A stretch of DNA of 64,000 bases from assembly GCA_022702705.1 (NCBI GenBank), contig CM040425.1, positions 2,480,001 through 2,544,000 on the forward strand, written 5' to 3'. Numbering within the stretch: the first letter of the stretch is position 1; every line of letters starts with the position of its first letter. This document shows, piece after piece, positions 11,361 through 21,700 of this stretch. A program made the position numbers and the translations under genes. The notes under the pieces were generated by a model, which saw only the letters and a list, made by a program, of their open reading frames with translations, ran no database searches and was not told the DNA's origin. Origin of the DNA: Papilionanthe hookeriana x Papilionanthe teres (lineage: Eukaryota; Streptophyta; Magnoliopsida; Asparagales; Orchidaceae).

Positions 11361-12300
11361 TCTTCTCCAGAGATACCATAACAAATGAAGCAAAGGAAAT
11401 TTGGGACGACAAAGAACCTGAAGTTCTAGTCCAACAGTCACTCACCCCTCCCGTACGGCGAGATGGTGAAGGTTTCTCCACAACTCGCATCCGAGGTCGA
11501 GGCCGGGGACGAGGTCGTGGCAGAGACGTTAGGACAGTTGGACAGAGAAAACCAGCCATCAATGTTGAATGGGAAGATAGTTCTGAAGAAGAAAAAGAAA
11601 TCAAGCAAGAAGCAGCGACAATAAGTCGGAAGAAGCCACAATTCAGGATCCTTCTCGAGGATGAAAAGAACGAGGAATATAAATCGATGTACGAGAAGAT
11701 TAACCACTATGTACATACTATGACCCTGACCCCGATCCATTCTAATAAGATCGAGGGTTTGGTGGTCAAAGAGGTACGCGACGGCGTACAAAGCCCATCA
11801 AGTTCTACCGTGCCGCTCCTTCCTCCAAAACCGAAAACAATGTACAATTTGAAGATGCTACTTCATCGAATTAATGGAATTACCTTTTGAGTGGTACTCT
11901 CCCTGTGTTCAAAATTTAATTCAGCGTGGTTTCTTACCTCGACAATGGACAAAAGGTCAATCACAACATTTTGAAAATTTATGGAATAACTCCGGTCGTC
12001 CACCCAATTAAAAGCATGGTCTCGGATTCGGCACAGTAGGATCAGTTGACGATACTTAATTTTGCATGGTTGTCACTTGCAAGTCTAATGAAGACTGCAT
12101 GGAAGCTACAGAAGAACTTGAAGATTTACAAATTGGAGACGCTCCACCAGAGTTCGAAGAAGAGATCAAATCTACAATAGATGAGTTAACGGAAGTTAAC
12201 TTAGGTACTAAGAAAGAACCTAGACCTACCTTTGTTAGCTCCTTACTCAATAAAGAAGACTCGAAGAAATAATCAAGTTATTAATGGAATTTAAAGACTC
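11361..12300 (+). pseudogene. Protease-RT linker of the polyprotein, broken
   Basis: Low-complexity linker with a Gly-Arg run (GRGRGRGRGRD at about 11500) and acidic, Lys-rich stretches. A more conserved block follows (KSMYEKINHYVHTMTLTPI, LMELPFEWYSPCVQNLIQRG, HGLGFGTVGSVDD). A short acidic stretch at 12066-12272 ends before RT. The same blocks appear in element B (58981-59741), so it is a real part of the polyprotein. It is broken by a shift near 11780 and stops near 12008 and 12058. I know no function; such linkers are common in Tat elements. Confidence 0.65.
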
Positions 12301-13660
12301 GTTTTGCTTGGAGCTACGATGAGATGCCAGGATTAGCTCCGCAGGTTGCAGTCCATAAGCTAGGAGTGGATCCTACTCGTTCTAGTCGGACAAGGTTCCG
12401 GGAGAATGCGTCTAGAAATCGAACAACAAGTCATAGCCGAAGTTAAAAAGCTAATAGATGCTAAATTTATCCGTGAAGAACAATACCCGACTTGGTTAGC
12501 CAATGTGGTACCGATCGTGAAGAAGAATGGTCGGATCGGAATTTGTGTGGATTTCGGATATTTAAACAAGGCATGTCCGAAAGATGAATTCCCTCTACCG
12601 ATCCCGTAATTAATGATCGACATTGCTTCAACACATGAAATATTCTCATTCATGGATGGATCTTCGGGATACAACCGGATAAAAATGGCTCCGAGAAGAT
12701 GAAAAGCTTACGAGCATTCGAACGCCGATTGGAGTATATTGCTACACGATGATGCCATTCGGATCGAAGAACGCAGGAGCAACCTACCGGAGAGCGATGA
12801 CAAGAATTTTTGATGATCTCATCCACGATCAAGTCGAATGCTACGTGGACGATGTGGTCATCAAAAGCAAAGTAAAGGAAAACCACCTGTATGATTTAAG
12901 AATTGTTTTCGAACGATTAAGACAATTTAACCTTAAGATGAATCCCTTAAAATGCGCCTTCGGCGTCGCGTCCGGGAAATTCTTAGGATTCGTTGTCCGA
13001 CATCGTGGAATTGAAATCGACCCGGAAAAGATTAAAGCTATCTTAGAAATGCCACCTCCCGTAACCTTAAAACAACTACGATCTTTTCAAGGGAAGTTGG
13101 CATATCTTCGACGCTTTATCTCAAACTTGTCGAGTAGGTGTCAGCCTTTCTCGGCACTAGTTAAAAAGAACGCCAAATTTATTTGGGAAGAAAAATGCCG
13201 GAAGGCCTTCGAGGACATTAAGCAATATTTAATGACACCTCCCGTCTTAGCAGCCCCGACCTCGTGTAGACCGTCGATACTTTATACCGCGGCTTTAGAC
13301 GACTCTCTCGGAGCCCCGTTAGCTTAAGTCAATGATGAGGGTAAAGAAAATGCTCTTTACTACTTAAGCCGTCGTTTACTTCCGACGGAAATAAGGTATC
13401 CCGCAATTGAAAAGCATTGTTTGGCCCTAATCTTCGCCGCTCAAAAGCTCAGGCACTACATGCTTTCTCATAAGGTCAACCTGATCTTGAAATTTAATCC
13501 ACTACAATACTTGATGACCCGTTCAACGCTTTCCGGCAGACTTGCCAGATGGTCAATGATATTATTGCAATTCGATATAACTTTCGTGCCTCTTCGTGCC
13601 GTAAAGGGACAAATCCTAGCAGACTTCTTTGCAGCACACCCTTTGCCGGCAGAATCTCCT
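12301..13660 (+). pseudogene. pol: Reverse transcriptase and first RNase H, broken
   Basis: RT copies the element RNA into DNA and RNase H removes the RNA strand. Visible RT motifs: RMRLEIEQQVIAEVKKLIDA, VVPIVKKNGRIGICVDF, LNKACPKDEFPLPIP, FMDGSSGYN, MMPFGSKNAGATY and the catalytic YVDD (CYVDDVVIKSK, about 12840). The connection LRSFQGKLAYLRRFISN follows, then the Ty3-type RNase H (AALDDSLGAPLA, KHCLALIFAAQKLRHYMLSH, ARWSMILLQFDI). Breaks: a stop near 12607 (IP*LMID), a shift near 12700, a stop at 13325. The element B copy is intact across this part, which shows the ancestral frame. Confidence 0.92.
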
Positions 13661-14254
13661 CTTAATGACGACTTGCCAGACGAACAAATAATGAGCTTAG
13701 GAGACCCTGATGATCGACGTTGGGAATTATATTTCGATGGAGCATCTTCAGCACACAAAGACAAAGAATCGCAAGTGATAGTGCCTGGTAAGGCAGGGAT
13801 CGGATTAATCATTATAACACCGGAGCGGGGGATGTTGAGATACTCCTACCACTTGACAGAGCCATGTACAAACAACGAAACAGAATATGAAGCCCTCATA
13901 ACAGGATTGGAATTAACTATTCAAATGGGGATAACAGACATCAACATCTACGGGGATTCGCAGTTAATCATTCAACAGATCGCCGGACAGTACAGAATTT
14001 TAAAACCAAGACTCGAACAGTATTTCCAGTATGTCATACAGTTGTTGGAATAGATTCCAAATGTGACGATCTACAAAATTCCCAGGAAGGAAAACGCTTT
14101 AGCAGATGCGTTAGCCCACCTCGCAAAAGAATTTGCCTGCTTGCAAGATGAATCAGTGGAAGTGTCGGCTCACTGGACGTCAGGTCCTATCACAGCTCGA
14201 CATAGACACAATACACAAATCGAAAAAGGAGAAGAATCAGTTGCAAGCAAGTGA
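13661..14254 (+). pseudogene. Second, archaeal-type RNase H, nearly intact
   Basis: A separate RNase H fold follows the usual Ty3 RNase H, as known for the Tat lineage. Catalytic residues visible: Asp in LYFDGASS (13736-13738), Glu in TEYEALITGLEL, Asp in NIYGDSQLIIQQIAGQY, and a later Asp in NALADALAHLAKE. The frame is open through 14053 and has one stop (GLLE* at 14051) before the tail. The tail (14063-14254) is the spacer to integrase. The extra domain may have replaced the catalytic duty of the first RNase H. Confidence 0.85.
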
Positions 14255-15524
14255 CGTGAAAACACGAAGATCGGCGACAGACCATTAATGGACTACTCGC
14301 AAACAGGAAAACTACCGGATGATAGGTCGTTAGCCCATCGGATCAAGAAAAGAACTCCGTCCTACGCATTAATAAACAATACATTATACGGAAGGTCTTT
14401 CGATCAAATGTGGCCGAGGTGCCTAAGCGGGTCCGAGGCCCGTGAAATTGTTAAAGAGGTGCATTCGGGACTCTGTGGCGCTCACCAGTCGGGTCCGAAG
14501 ATGAAAATGAAAATTAAATGACTAGGGTACTGCTGGACTTCGATGATGACCGACTGCATGAAAATCGCCAAGAGCTGTCACCAATGCCAAGTGCACGGAG
14601 TGGTTCTACACCAACCTCCAAATGTGCTACATCCGACAATTGCGTCGTGGCCATTCGAATGTTGGGGCACGGATATAGTGGGTCCAATAGAACCACCATC
14701 TTCAAAAGGACATCGCTTCATTCTTGCGGCTACGGATTACTTTTCCAAGTGGGCAGAGGCGGCTCCACTCGGAGAAGTGAAAGTACACCACGTGCTACGC
14801 TTTTTAAGAACCAAGTTGTCTACCGTTTCGGAGTGCCGCGCAGGATCATCTCGGATAATGGGTCGGCATTCGAAGCACACAAATCAACAATTTTGTCGGG
14901 AGACACGGAATCGATCGGCGATATTCAACAATTTACTACCCAAGAGCAAACGGCCTCGCTGAGGCTTTTAATAAAACTCTCGTTCAAATCTTAAAGAAAA
15001 CCTTGGACGATAATAAGAGAAATTGGCACGAGAAGTTATTAGAAGCCTTGTGGGCCTACCGGACAACCTTCAGAACTCCTACTTAAGCTACACCTTACGC
15101 TCTGGTGTATGGGTCCGAGGCAGTGTTACCTTTAGAGGTCCAGCTTCCTTCACTCAGAATTGCGGTTGCAAACAAAATCACGACAGAAGAGAATGCCAAA
15201 TTATGACTAGAAGAATTGGAAAGTCTGGAAGGGAAGAGACTTGCAGCGCAGCAGAATTTAGAATTATACTAAGCTAAGATGGTTCAAGCTCATGACAGAC
15301 TGGTCCGCCCAAGAACCTTCAAAGTTGGTGACTTAGTTCTCGTTCTCAAGAGATCTATCCTTGCACATCGCAAGATAGGAGGAAAATTTGAACCCACTTG
15401 GGAAGGACCGTTTGTTGTTGAGGCAGTCTACTCAGGAGGCTCCTACCAGCTAGTGAACTGCCAAGGGGAACGACATATGCTTCCGATCAACGGACGATAC
15501 TTGAAAAAGTATTACGCTACCTGA
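14255..15524 (+). pseudogene. int: Integrase, broken
   Basis: Integrase inserts the cDNA into the genome. The zinc-binding HHCC region reads VHSGLCGAHQSGPKM and then CHQCQVHG. The core has WGTDIVGPIEP (first Asp, about 14670) and RRIISDNGSAF (second Asp, about 14855), and the C-terminal part has KFEPTWEGPFVVEAVY, a GPF-type module. It ends GRYLKKYYAT at 15524 with no chromodomain, which fits Tat rather than chromoviruses. Frames change near 14520, 14800 and 15080-15280, so several indels and stops break it. Homologous integrases at 43224-44587 and 55866-57138 read the same order. Confidence 0.9.
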
Positions 15525-15819
15525 TGTTTCGAAGGAATGAATTCTTCATCCCTAGAAGCACGGGCGAAGTAGTTACTTATGACTGGGTCCGAACCCAAAA
15601 ATAATAAAAAATGTGCTAAAATAAATAAAATTATGATAATATAGTTTTCCTTGTTCTCTCTTCCATATCAAAATCTCTTTCCTGATCTTATCCCACTTCA
15701 TTCCTGTTGAATTTAAAAATACAAAAGTAATAAAAAAAACTGTCTTTAATAAACATTTTCTTAATGTTCTTGTTCTTAAGTACGACCCTCGATCCTTTTC
15801 CTTGTCTTTTCGCGAGGAA
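15525..15819 (+). promoter_or_regulatory. Integrase-ORF3 spacer with splice acceptor and hairpin
   Basis: No coding sequence. A hairpin TGGGT-CCGA-ACCCA (15584-15597) is kept in B copies at 43140-43153 and 55782-55795; at 43140 the loop differs but the stem is intact. Just before the ORF3 ATG a pyrimidine-rich run ends in AG (15815-15816). In the B copies this reads as a much better acceptor, TTTTTTCACAG then GGAAATG. ORF3 may therefore be translated from a spliced RNA, like an env gene (inference). Confidence 0.55.
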
Positions 15820-17296
15820 ATGTCGAACGGGCGGTTGGTCCCGAACTTTAGAAATGGCGTAAGCCTTGCACTCGACGAAAAGAGGGTGAAAGATGGAGTG
15901 ATAATAGAGATTGTCTCAGACTTCGCACCAGCAGGCCTGCAATACGAGGAAAGTGACTTGGTCCCGATCGACCGAGAGGAACCGCCCGGCCGGACGAGAA
16001 TGAAAGTGGGTAGCCCAAGCCACCAATCCAGCAGCAAGAAAAGGAAAACAAGCACTGAAGAAGACAAGAGAATCAAGTCTGTAGTCACTACAGCAGAGGG
16101 CAGGCTTGTCAGCGCCGTGCCCACAGAGATTCAGGAAGTACGAAGAGCTACTCTCACAGCAACTCAACGAACAAACAAAAATCGCCGTATCCGCAAGATG
16201 TTAACCAAACTAGCAGCGGACCAGCGCGACGAGGCAGTTGCTACTGCCAGTACATACACTTCAAGGACACCAGTTCACCAGGGACCTGAAGAAAGGAGGC
16301 CAGCTCCGAGGATAACAGAAGAGACCAGGGAAATCTCAAGAAGAACAGAGGAAAGAAGGCTACAACGCCACCAGACAAAGCCACCGGTAATGCATAACCT
16401 TGTTGCAGAAGCAACCCCGGAGGATGTCGCGACGGACACCATCCCTGAGGAGCCGAGGTATGCAGGAGAACGTGAAGGGATTAAACCATATATCCCACAA
16501 TACATCACCAGGCCTCGCCATTTGCAAATTATTCCAGAATACGAGCTAGAAAGGATGCAGAATGTAGAGAAGAAAACTTTTGAATACTTCGAGAGAATCA
16601 GAGGCAGGAGGATCAATATACTAGAAGGCCTCGAGCTACACACAGACGTGTTCTCAGAGCATGAACAACAAAAAATCGTAGACTGCATCCGGGATTTGAA
16701 AAGAATGGGCCGAGCGGGCCGCCTAAGAGAAAACACTTACTCAGAACCCCGGAGATGGATGCCAGGGAAAGGTAGAATTACCATACGAGTGTGGATGCTC
16801 GCTACAACTTCGCAGAAGACAGGAAGGGAAACCCACCGGAATACTCCGTCATGGCCGGTGGATCCAATGCCATTAGTCATCAAAAGGATGGTAAAAAGAA
16901 TGATAACATGGAGGGTACCGCCAGCAGATTGCATACCCAACAGCTTGCATCATTAACATTTATAAGAAGGGTGACTGCATACCCCCGCACATAGATCACC
17001 ACGATTTTGTCAGACCTTTCTGCACAGTTTCTTTTCTGAACGAGTGTAATATCATGTTCGGATCTGACCTCCGGATAGCGGGCCCAGGTGAGTTCCGAGG
17101 GCCAATAAAGATACCATTACCGGTAGGTTCCATCATGATACTGAAGGGCAACGGAGCAGATGTCGCTAAACATTGCATACCAGGAGTACCAGTGAAGCGG
17201 ATCTCAGTTACTTTCAGAAGGATGGATGACAGGAAAGCACCTTACCACTTCCGACCGGACCCGGAGCTAGAGAGCCTCTGGCCTTACGAGCTGTGA
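15820..17296 (+). pseudogene. ORF3: AlkB (ALKBH9/10-like) dioxygenase, broken
   Basis: The ATG at 15820 opens about 490 codons ending PYEL at 17296. Residues 1-260 are unlike anything I know: a conserved start (MSNGRLV.NFRNGVSLALDE), a possible nuclear signal (SSSKKRK) and basic, Gln/Glu-rich stretches. From about residue 265 it closely resembles plant ALKBH9/ALKBH10 RNA demethylases: EGLELHTDVFSEHEQQKIVD, EPRRWMPGKGRITI, YNFAEDRKGNPP. The Fe(II) ligands are HID (codons 16988-16996) and the His of KHCIP (17171-17173). The 2-oxoglutarate motif is RISVTFR (17198-17218), the canonical RxxxxxR. Several one-base indels at about 16775-16870 and one near 16953 break the frame, so this copy is inactive. 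The role in the element (demethylating its own RNA) is inference. Confidence 0.88.
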
Positions 17297-17301
17297 GTTA
17301 C

Positions 17302-17430
17302 ATGGAAACTATCACACCTCCAACGTACATCCATACGGCATCTTTGCCAAGGGTGGCCTGGAAGGTGATGTTATTGACCATGTACCTCACTATTCAGACA
17401 TGGATTTTTGACAGATGCCTTTTTAGATAG
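17302..17430 (+). CDS. ORF4: 42-residue hydrophobic peptide, conserved
   Basis: ATG at 17302, five bases after the ORF3 stop, and TAG at 17428. A polar start (TPPTYIH) is followed by a hydrophobic stretch VAWKVMLLTMYLTIQTWIF, long enough for one membrane segment. Element B has the same peptide (53842-54051) with VAWKVMLLPMFLTIQTWIF. In this core the DNA differences are mostly at silent positions, which hints at selection. The gap suggests re-initiation after ORF3. No function is known; it could still be conserved noncoding DNA. Confidence 0.4.
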   Translation: METITPPTYIHTASLPRVAWKVMLLTMYLTIQTWIFDRCLFR

Positions 17431-17741
17431 ATCGACAAAGATCATACATAGTCCGTTTTGAGTCTATATGGATTGTATGAGATGTATTCCAGATCGAGTT
17501 GTATGATGTATCTTCAGCATGATTGGAATGAAAGTGACCATGTCACATTTTTGGTCTTCACCTCTTTTGTGCAAGTTGATCGAGAAACGCCATTAAAGTT
17601 AAATGAACTTCGAACAAAGAACGAGAAAAGAAACAAAAAGAATAAAAGAAAACTTTCCTTGAAAATCTAAAAAATAATATACTCCAAATTCACGATAAAA
17701 TAAAATTTGAATCGTTAAAAGACAAACAAAATGACCACAAA
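17431..17741 (+). other. 3' region, no gene seen
   Basis: AT-rich untranslated stretch after ORF4. Short Lys/Asn-rich frames are not kept in element B. Confidence 0.5.
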
Positions 17742-17895
17742 TTTTAAATCAAATTTCAAATTCGATCTTTCAGATCTCAAATCAAATCTCAATCAAATTT
17801 CAAATTCAATCTTTCCAGATCTCAAATCAAATCTCAATCAAATTTCAAACTCAATCTTTCCAAATCTCAAATCAAACCTCAATCAAAATCAAATT
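17742..17895 (+). repeat. 45-bp tandem repeat, about 3 copies
   Basis: Units begin GATCTCAAATCAAATCTCAA and recur every 45 bp. Because 45 is a multiple of 3, the array translates as a 15-residue repeat (DLKSNLNQISNSIFP), but this is probably not a gene. It belongs to the variable 3' region of Tat elements. Confidence 0.8.
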
Positions 17896-18400
17896 CTTGG
17901 GGTTGAGGATTTTACATCCGAAACTGCATTGCTTTAGGATTCTTTCCCATCGCAATGAAATACATCAAATTCAAACTTTTGGGGTTGAGGATTTTACATC
18001 CGAGACTGCATTGCTTTAGGTTTTTTCCCTATTGCAATGAAATACATCAAATTCAAACTTTTGGGGTTGAGGATTTTACATCCGAGACTGCATTGCTTTA
18101 GGTTCTTTCCCTATTGCAATGAAATACATCAAATTCAAACTTTTGGGGTTGAGGATTTTACATCTGAAACTGCATTGCTTTAGGATTCTTTCCCTATTGC
18201 AATGAAATACATCAAAATCAAACTTTTGGGGTTGAGGATTTTACATCCAATACCGCATTGCTTTAGATTCTCTTCCTATTGCAATGAAGCACACCAAATC
18301 AAACTCTTGAGGTTAAGGATTTTACACCCAATACCGCATTGCTCTGAAATCTCTCCTCATTGTAATGATTCAATCCAATCAATCCAATTTTCTTTTGAGG
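17896..18400 (+). repeat. 82-83-bp tandem repeat, about 6 copies
   Basis: GGGGTTGAGGATTTTACATC recurs at 17898, 17981, 18063, 18145 and 18228, then in decayed form to about 18400. The array is unrelated to the 95-bp array at the same place in element B. Tandem arrays between pol and the 3' LTR are a known source of satellites in Tat/Ogre elements. Confidence 0.88.
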
Positions 18401-18747
18401 TTGAAGATGTTACATCTAAAACCACAAAATTTCAATTTTCATTTCAAGTTCAAATCCCTTCAAATTAATTTTGACAAAACTTCAATCTAAATTAAAACTC
18501 CAAATTGAAATCTAAGCTCACACATCAAAACTTAAACCAAAACAAAATGAAATCTAAATCGAAATTCCCCGCATCATGTGATTTGGAATTCACCTCCTTT
18601 TCCTTTCCCCAGCCGAGAATTCAAGAATCTCCGATCCCGAGATATACTTGACACTCCCCAGCGGAAATTCTTCTACTTTGTCCTAAGTTTGTCACTTGGA
18701 CATCTGTGTTGGTTTTGTTGATCTTTTCGGTCAACGCCAATATGCGC
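18401..18747 (+). other. 3' region before the PPT, no gene seen
   Basis: The last 200 bp or so match element B on the reverse strand (51400-51600), for example the stretch around GGAAATTCTTCTACTTTGTCC. It is thus conserved while the arrays next to it are not. Confidence 0.55.
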
Positions 18748-18788
18748 GGTGTGCTTTGTTAGCACACCACACCTATTGGGGGTCCATT
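18748..18788 (+). other. Hairpin and polypurine tract (PPT)
   Basis: A perfect 8-bp stem GGTGTGCT/AGCACACC (18748-18768, loop TTGTT) is followed by the PPT-like ATTGGGGGTCCA, two bases before the LTR. Element B keeps stem and tract (51361-51401) with loop TGGTT. The PPT primes plus-strand synthesis; the hairpin may mark or protect it (inference). Confidence 0.7.
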
Positions 18789-21700
18789 TGTTGACCTCAT
18801 TTTCGATGAGGTCTTCTCTTCTTCTTTGTAGTACTTAGGATCTAGCCTTAGGCTTTTCCTTCGACTATCCTAGAGGATTAGAATTGGGACCCACCATTTA
18901 AAAATTCAAACCACTTCTTAACTCCTCGCAAACTCCACAAACTTGATTGTAGACCCCTAATCACCTAGAGGGTTGGAATCAAATGTGGAAGTTTAAAGGA
19001 TGAGTTCCTATAAGACTCTTTGGCCTTAGGATCGCCTCAGGTGGCTCGGTCCGGTGAAGGGTTGACTTACACACACACTACACCTATACACTACACTTTC
19101 ACACACCTCCTAAAACCACACCCACACCCAACTTGACCTCCTGACTCATAAAGGTGATTCACATGGATGGTCCGTAACCCCTAAAGCCCTTGGCTAAGAG
19201 GGTTAGGAACAACATAGTGGGTGCCTCAAATGAGTCCCTTCATGACTCATGTGGGCTTGATATGGCTTCATGGCTCAACCAAAATGATTTCATTCCACTT
19301 ACATTCACCCAATCTTCAATTTTCCAAATTTTCAATTTTTGACCCCGGGACCCTACACCCGCCTAGCCTACCCAAAACCCTTGAAATTACCCAAATTTCT
19401 CAAAATTTCCAAATCACCCAAAATTCCTCAAAAACATTCCCAAACATTCCCACATTACTCAAATTGATCATTCATAGTCAAAAGTACCAAAAATTCCAAA
19501 AATACCTCTCAATACCTCCAAATACCCAAAATGCCCCTCTTAGCCAAAAAATCCAAAAATTCAGAAAATTCCCAGAAAATTCCAAAAAATCCCAAATATT
19601 CCCAATTTCATTTTGTTCAACTATACCATGGGCCAATTTTGTCAATTTACCCCACTTTTATCAAAACCCCCAATTTGACCCATTTTAACCCAAGGTGAAC
19701 CCAATGTCAAACCAAACCTACCCAATTGACTCAAATTCTGGTCCAATTCAATTCTAGACTTCAATTCAACATCCCCAACACCAATCTAGATCAAATCCAA
19801 GCCCAATTTGATTGGCATTTGGATCCAATTTCACTTTTGGCCTTAAAGCCCTATTTGGACCCATGACCCAAACCTAACCCAAACTAACCCAATTCAACTC
19901 CAATTAACTCCAAATCTTTTCTAAACCTTCCTTAACATTCCTACAAACAAAACACTAACATGATTTGCACAAAATTTGGACCCAAACCCCACTCAAATTC
20001 AACCCAAAACTAAAAGGCCCTATTTTGACCTAAACCCAAACCTAACCCAAATAAGCCCAAACCCCAAAATCAAAACCCAACCAAAGCCAAAATCTCTTTG
20101 AAACACTCCCATAAACATTTCCCAACATTTATTTTACATCAATTTCAACCCTAGCCCAACATTGGCCCAAGTTAGCCCAATTTGACCTATATTGGCCCAT
20201 TCACCAAGGAAGCCCAAATTCAACCCAATTCAAACCCAAATCACTCCCAACTTGCTTCAAATCACTCATGACACACCCATGAGCTAAACCCAACATTTTT
20301 TTGGCCCAATCCTTCACAAAATTCCCATCCATAAATTTATTTTCAAACCAAAAGCCCATTTTCTTAAACCTTCCTAAAAGCCCAAACTTCATGCTAAAGC
20401 CCATATGACAAATTCTTCTCATCATACCCTTAATTAAAATCATCCCTAAGTTCAAATCAATCATCAAATGGTTCCAAATCAAGCCATGTGCCAAATTCCA
20501 TCAAATCACTCCTAAATTACCAAAATTCATAAAAACCTCTTTCATGAAAGTTGACTTAGCTTTTTCCAAGCCAAAGGCAAGCCATGAAGCCATGCATAAG
20601 CCACATGGAAGCCATGAAAGCCCTTTACATGTCACCATGCTATCTTGGGCAAATGGAGGGGGTCCTTTACATATTCCCTTAAGGTGATTAACCATGTTCA
20701 TGTCTCCCCTAAACCATGTTCGATCTTAATTGTACTTGGATGTGACCTTTCCCCACTAATCAAGCTGACCTAAACCACTTTCTCTTCAGCCCAAACTAGC
20801 CATGGGGAGGTGCACCTAGCCCAAAAGGATGGGTTGACCCAAATCAAGCCAAAATGGCCTCTCCCCCATACCATTTTAATCCAAGCCCTTTACACATGTC
20901 CATGGCCAATTGACAGCACAAACTTCCAGCCCTGACCCACCTGGACCTGAGGGTGACCCATGCTTGCCGGCCAGCCGTCTGGGTCGCCGGAAAACACCAT
21001 GGCCGAGACCTTGGGAGGAGCCAAACTTTGGAATTTCACCTTGCTGAGTTGCTTCATGCCCAATGGCCACCATGGCTGTTCTGCCCTTGACCTAAGCAGC
21101 TGATCCCAAGCCCTAACTCCCCCTGGGAGGCCCTCCACCCTCTCCTATTTAAACACCACCCCCTCTCGGCCATGGGAGGTGCTGAACCAGACCTTGCTGA
21201 AACTCTGCCAAAATTGCTCTAGATTACTCTCCATACTTAGAGAAGTTGATCCCCAGTGCCAATTTGCCCTAATCCCCACCAACAGAGCCCAATTTCTCAG
21301 CCAAAATTCCACCCAAAACCAGGACACTTCTCCACAGTGGATCAATCCTTAAATTGATTGGTCCTACACCTTCACCGAACCAAGGGAAGAAGTCCACCAG
21401 CAAAAGCCCCCTCTCCGAGCCACCCATCCGTTCCGGATTCCAAGCTTTGTGATCGGGCTTGGTCGAAATCATACCTAGTGCAATTCACTGGACCAGGAGA
21501 CTTCATCCGGAGCTTCGCTGGGATCCAATCGAAGGTGACACAACCCTCAGATTGAAGCCACACATCTCTGAGCAAAGGTATGAGCTAACTCTTTATCCCG
21601 AGCTTCTGGAGATTCTCCATTTCAAATGCCTTAATTTCAATGCATGATCACCATATAGATGTGTTCGTCTCTTCAAGACGAATCCATAGAGCACAAGAAG

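Noticed and set aside
14518..14994. 158-codon frame overlapping integrase
   Set aside because: It is a mixture of out-of-frame shadow and, near its end, true integrase frame. The homologous integrases show the real frame.
15820..17296. A host ALKBH gene or processed pseudogene near a transposon
   Set aside because: The same ORF with the same unique N-terminus is at the same place after integrase in three copies of two subfamilies, so it belongs to the element.
17742..17937. Protein with 15-residue repeats (DLKSNLNQISNSIFP)
   Set aside because: It follows from a 45-bp tandem repeat in the 3' region; element B has nothing like it.
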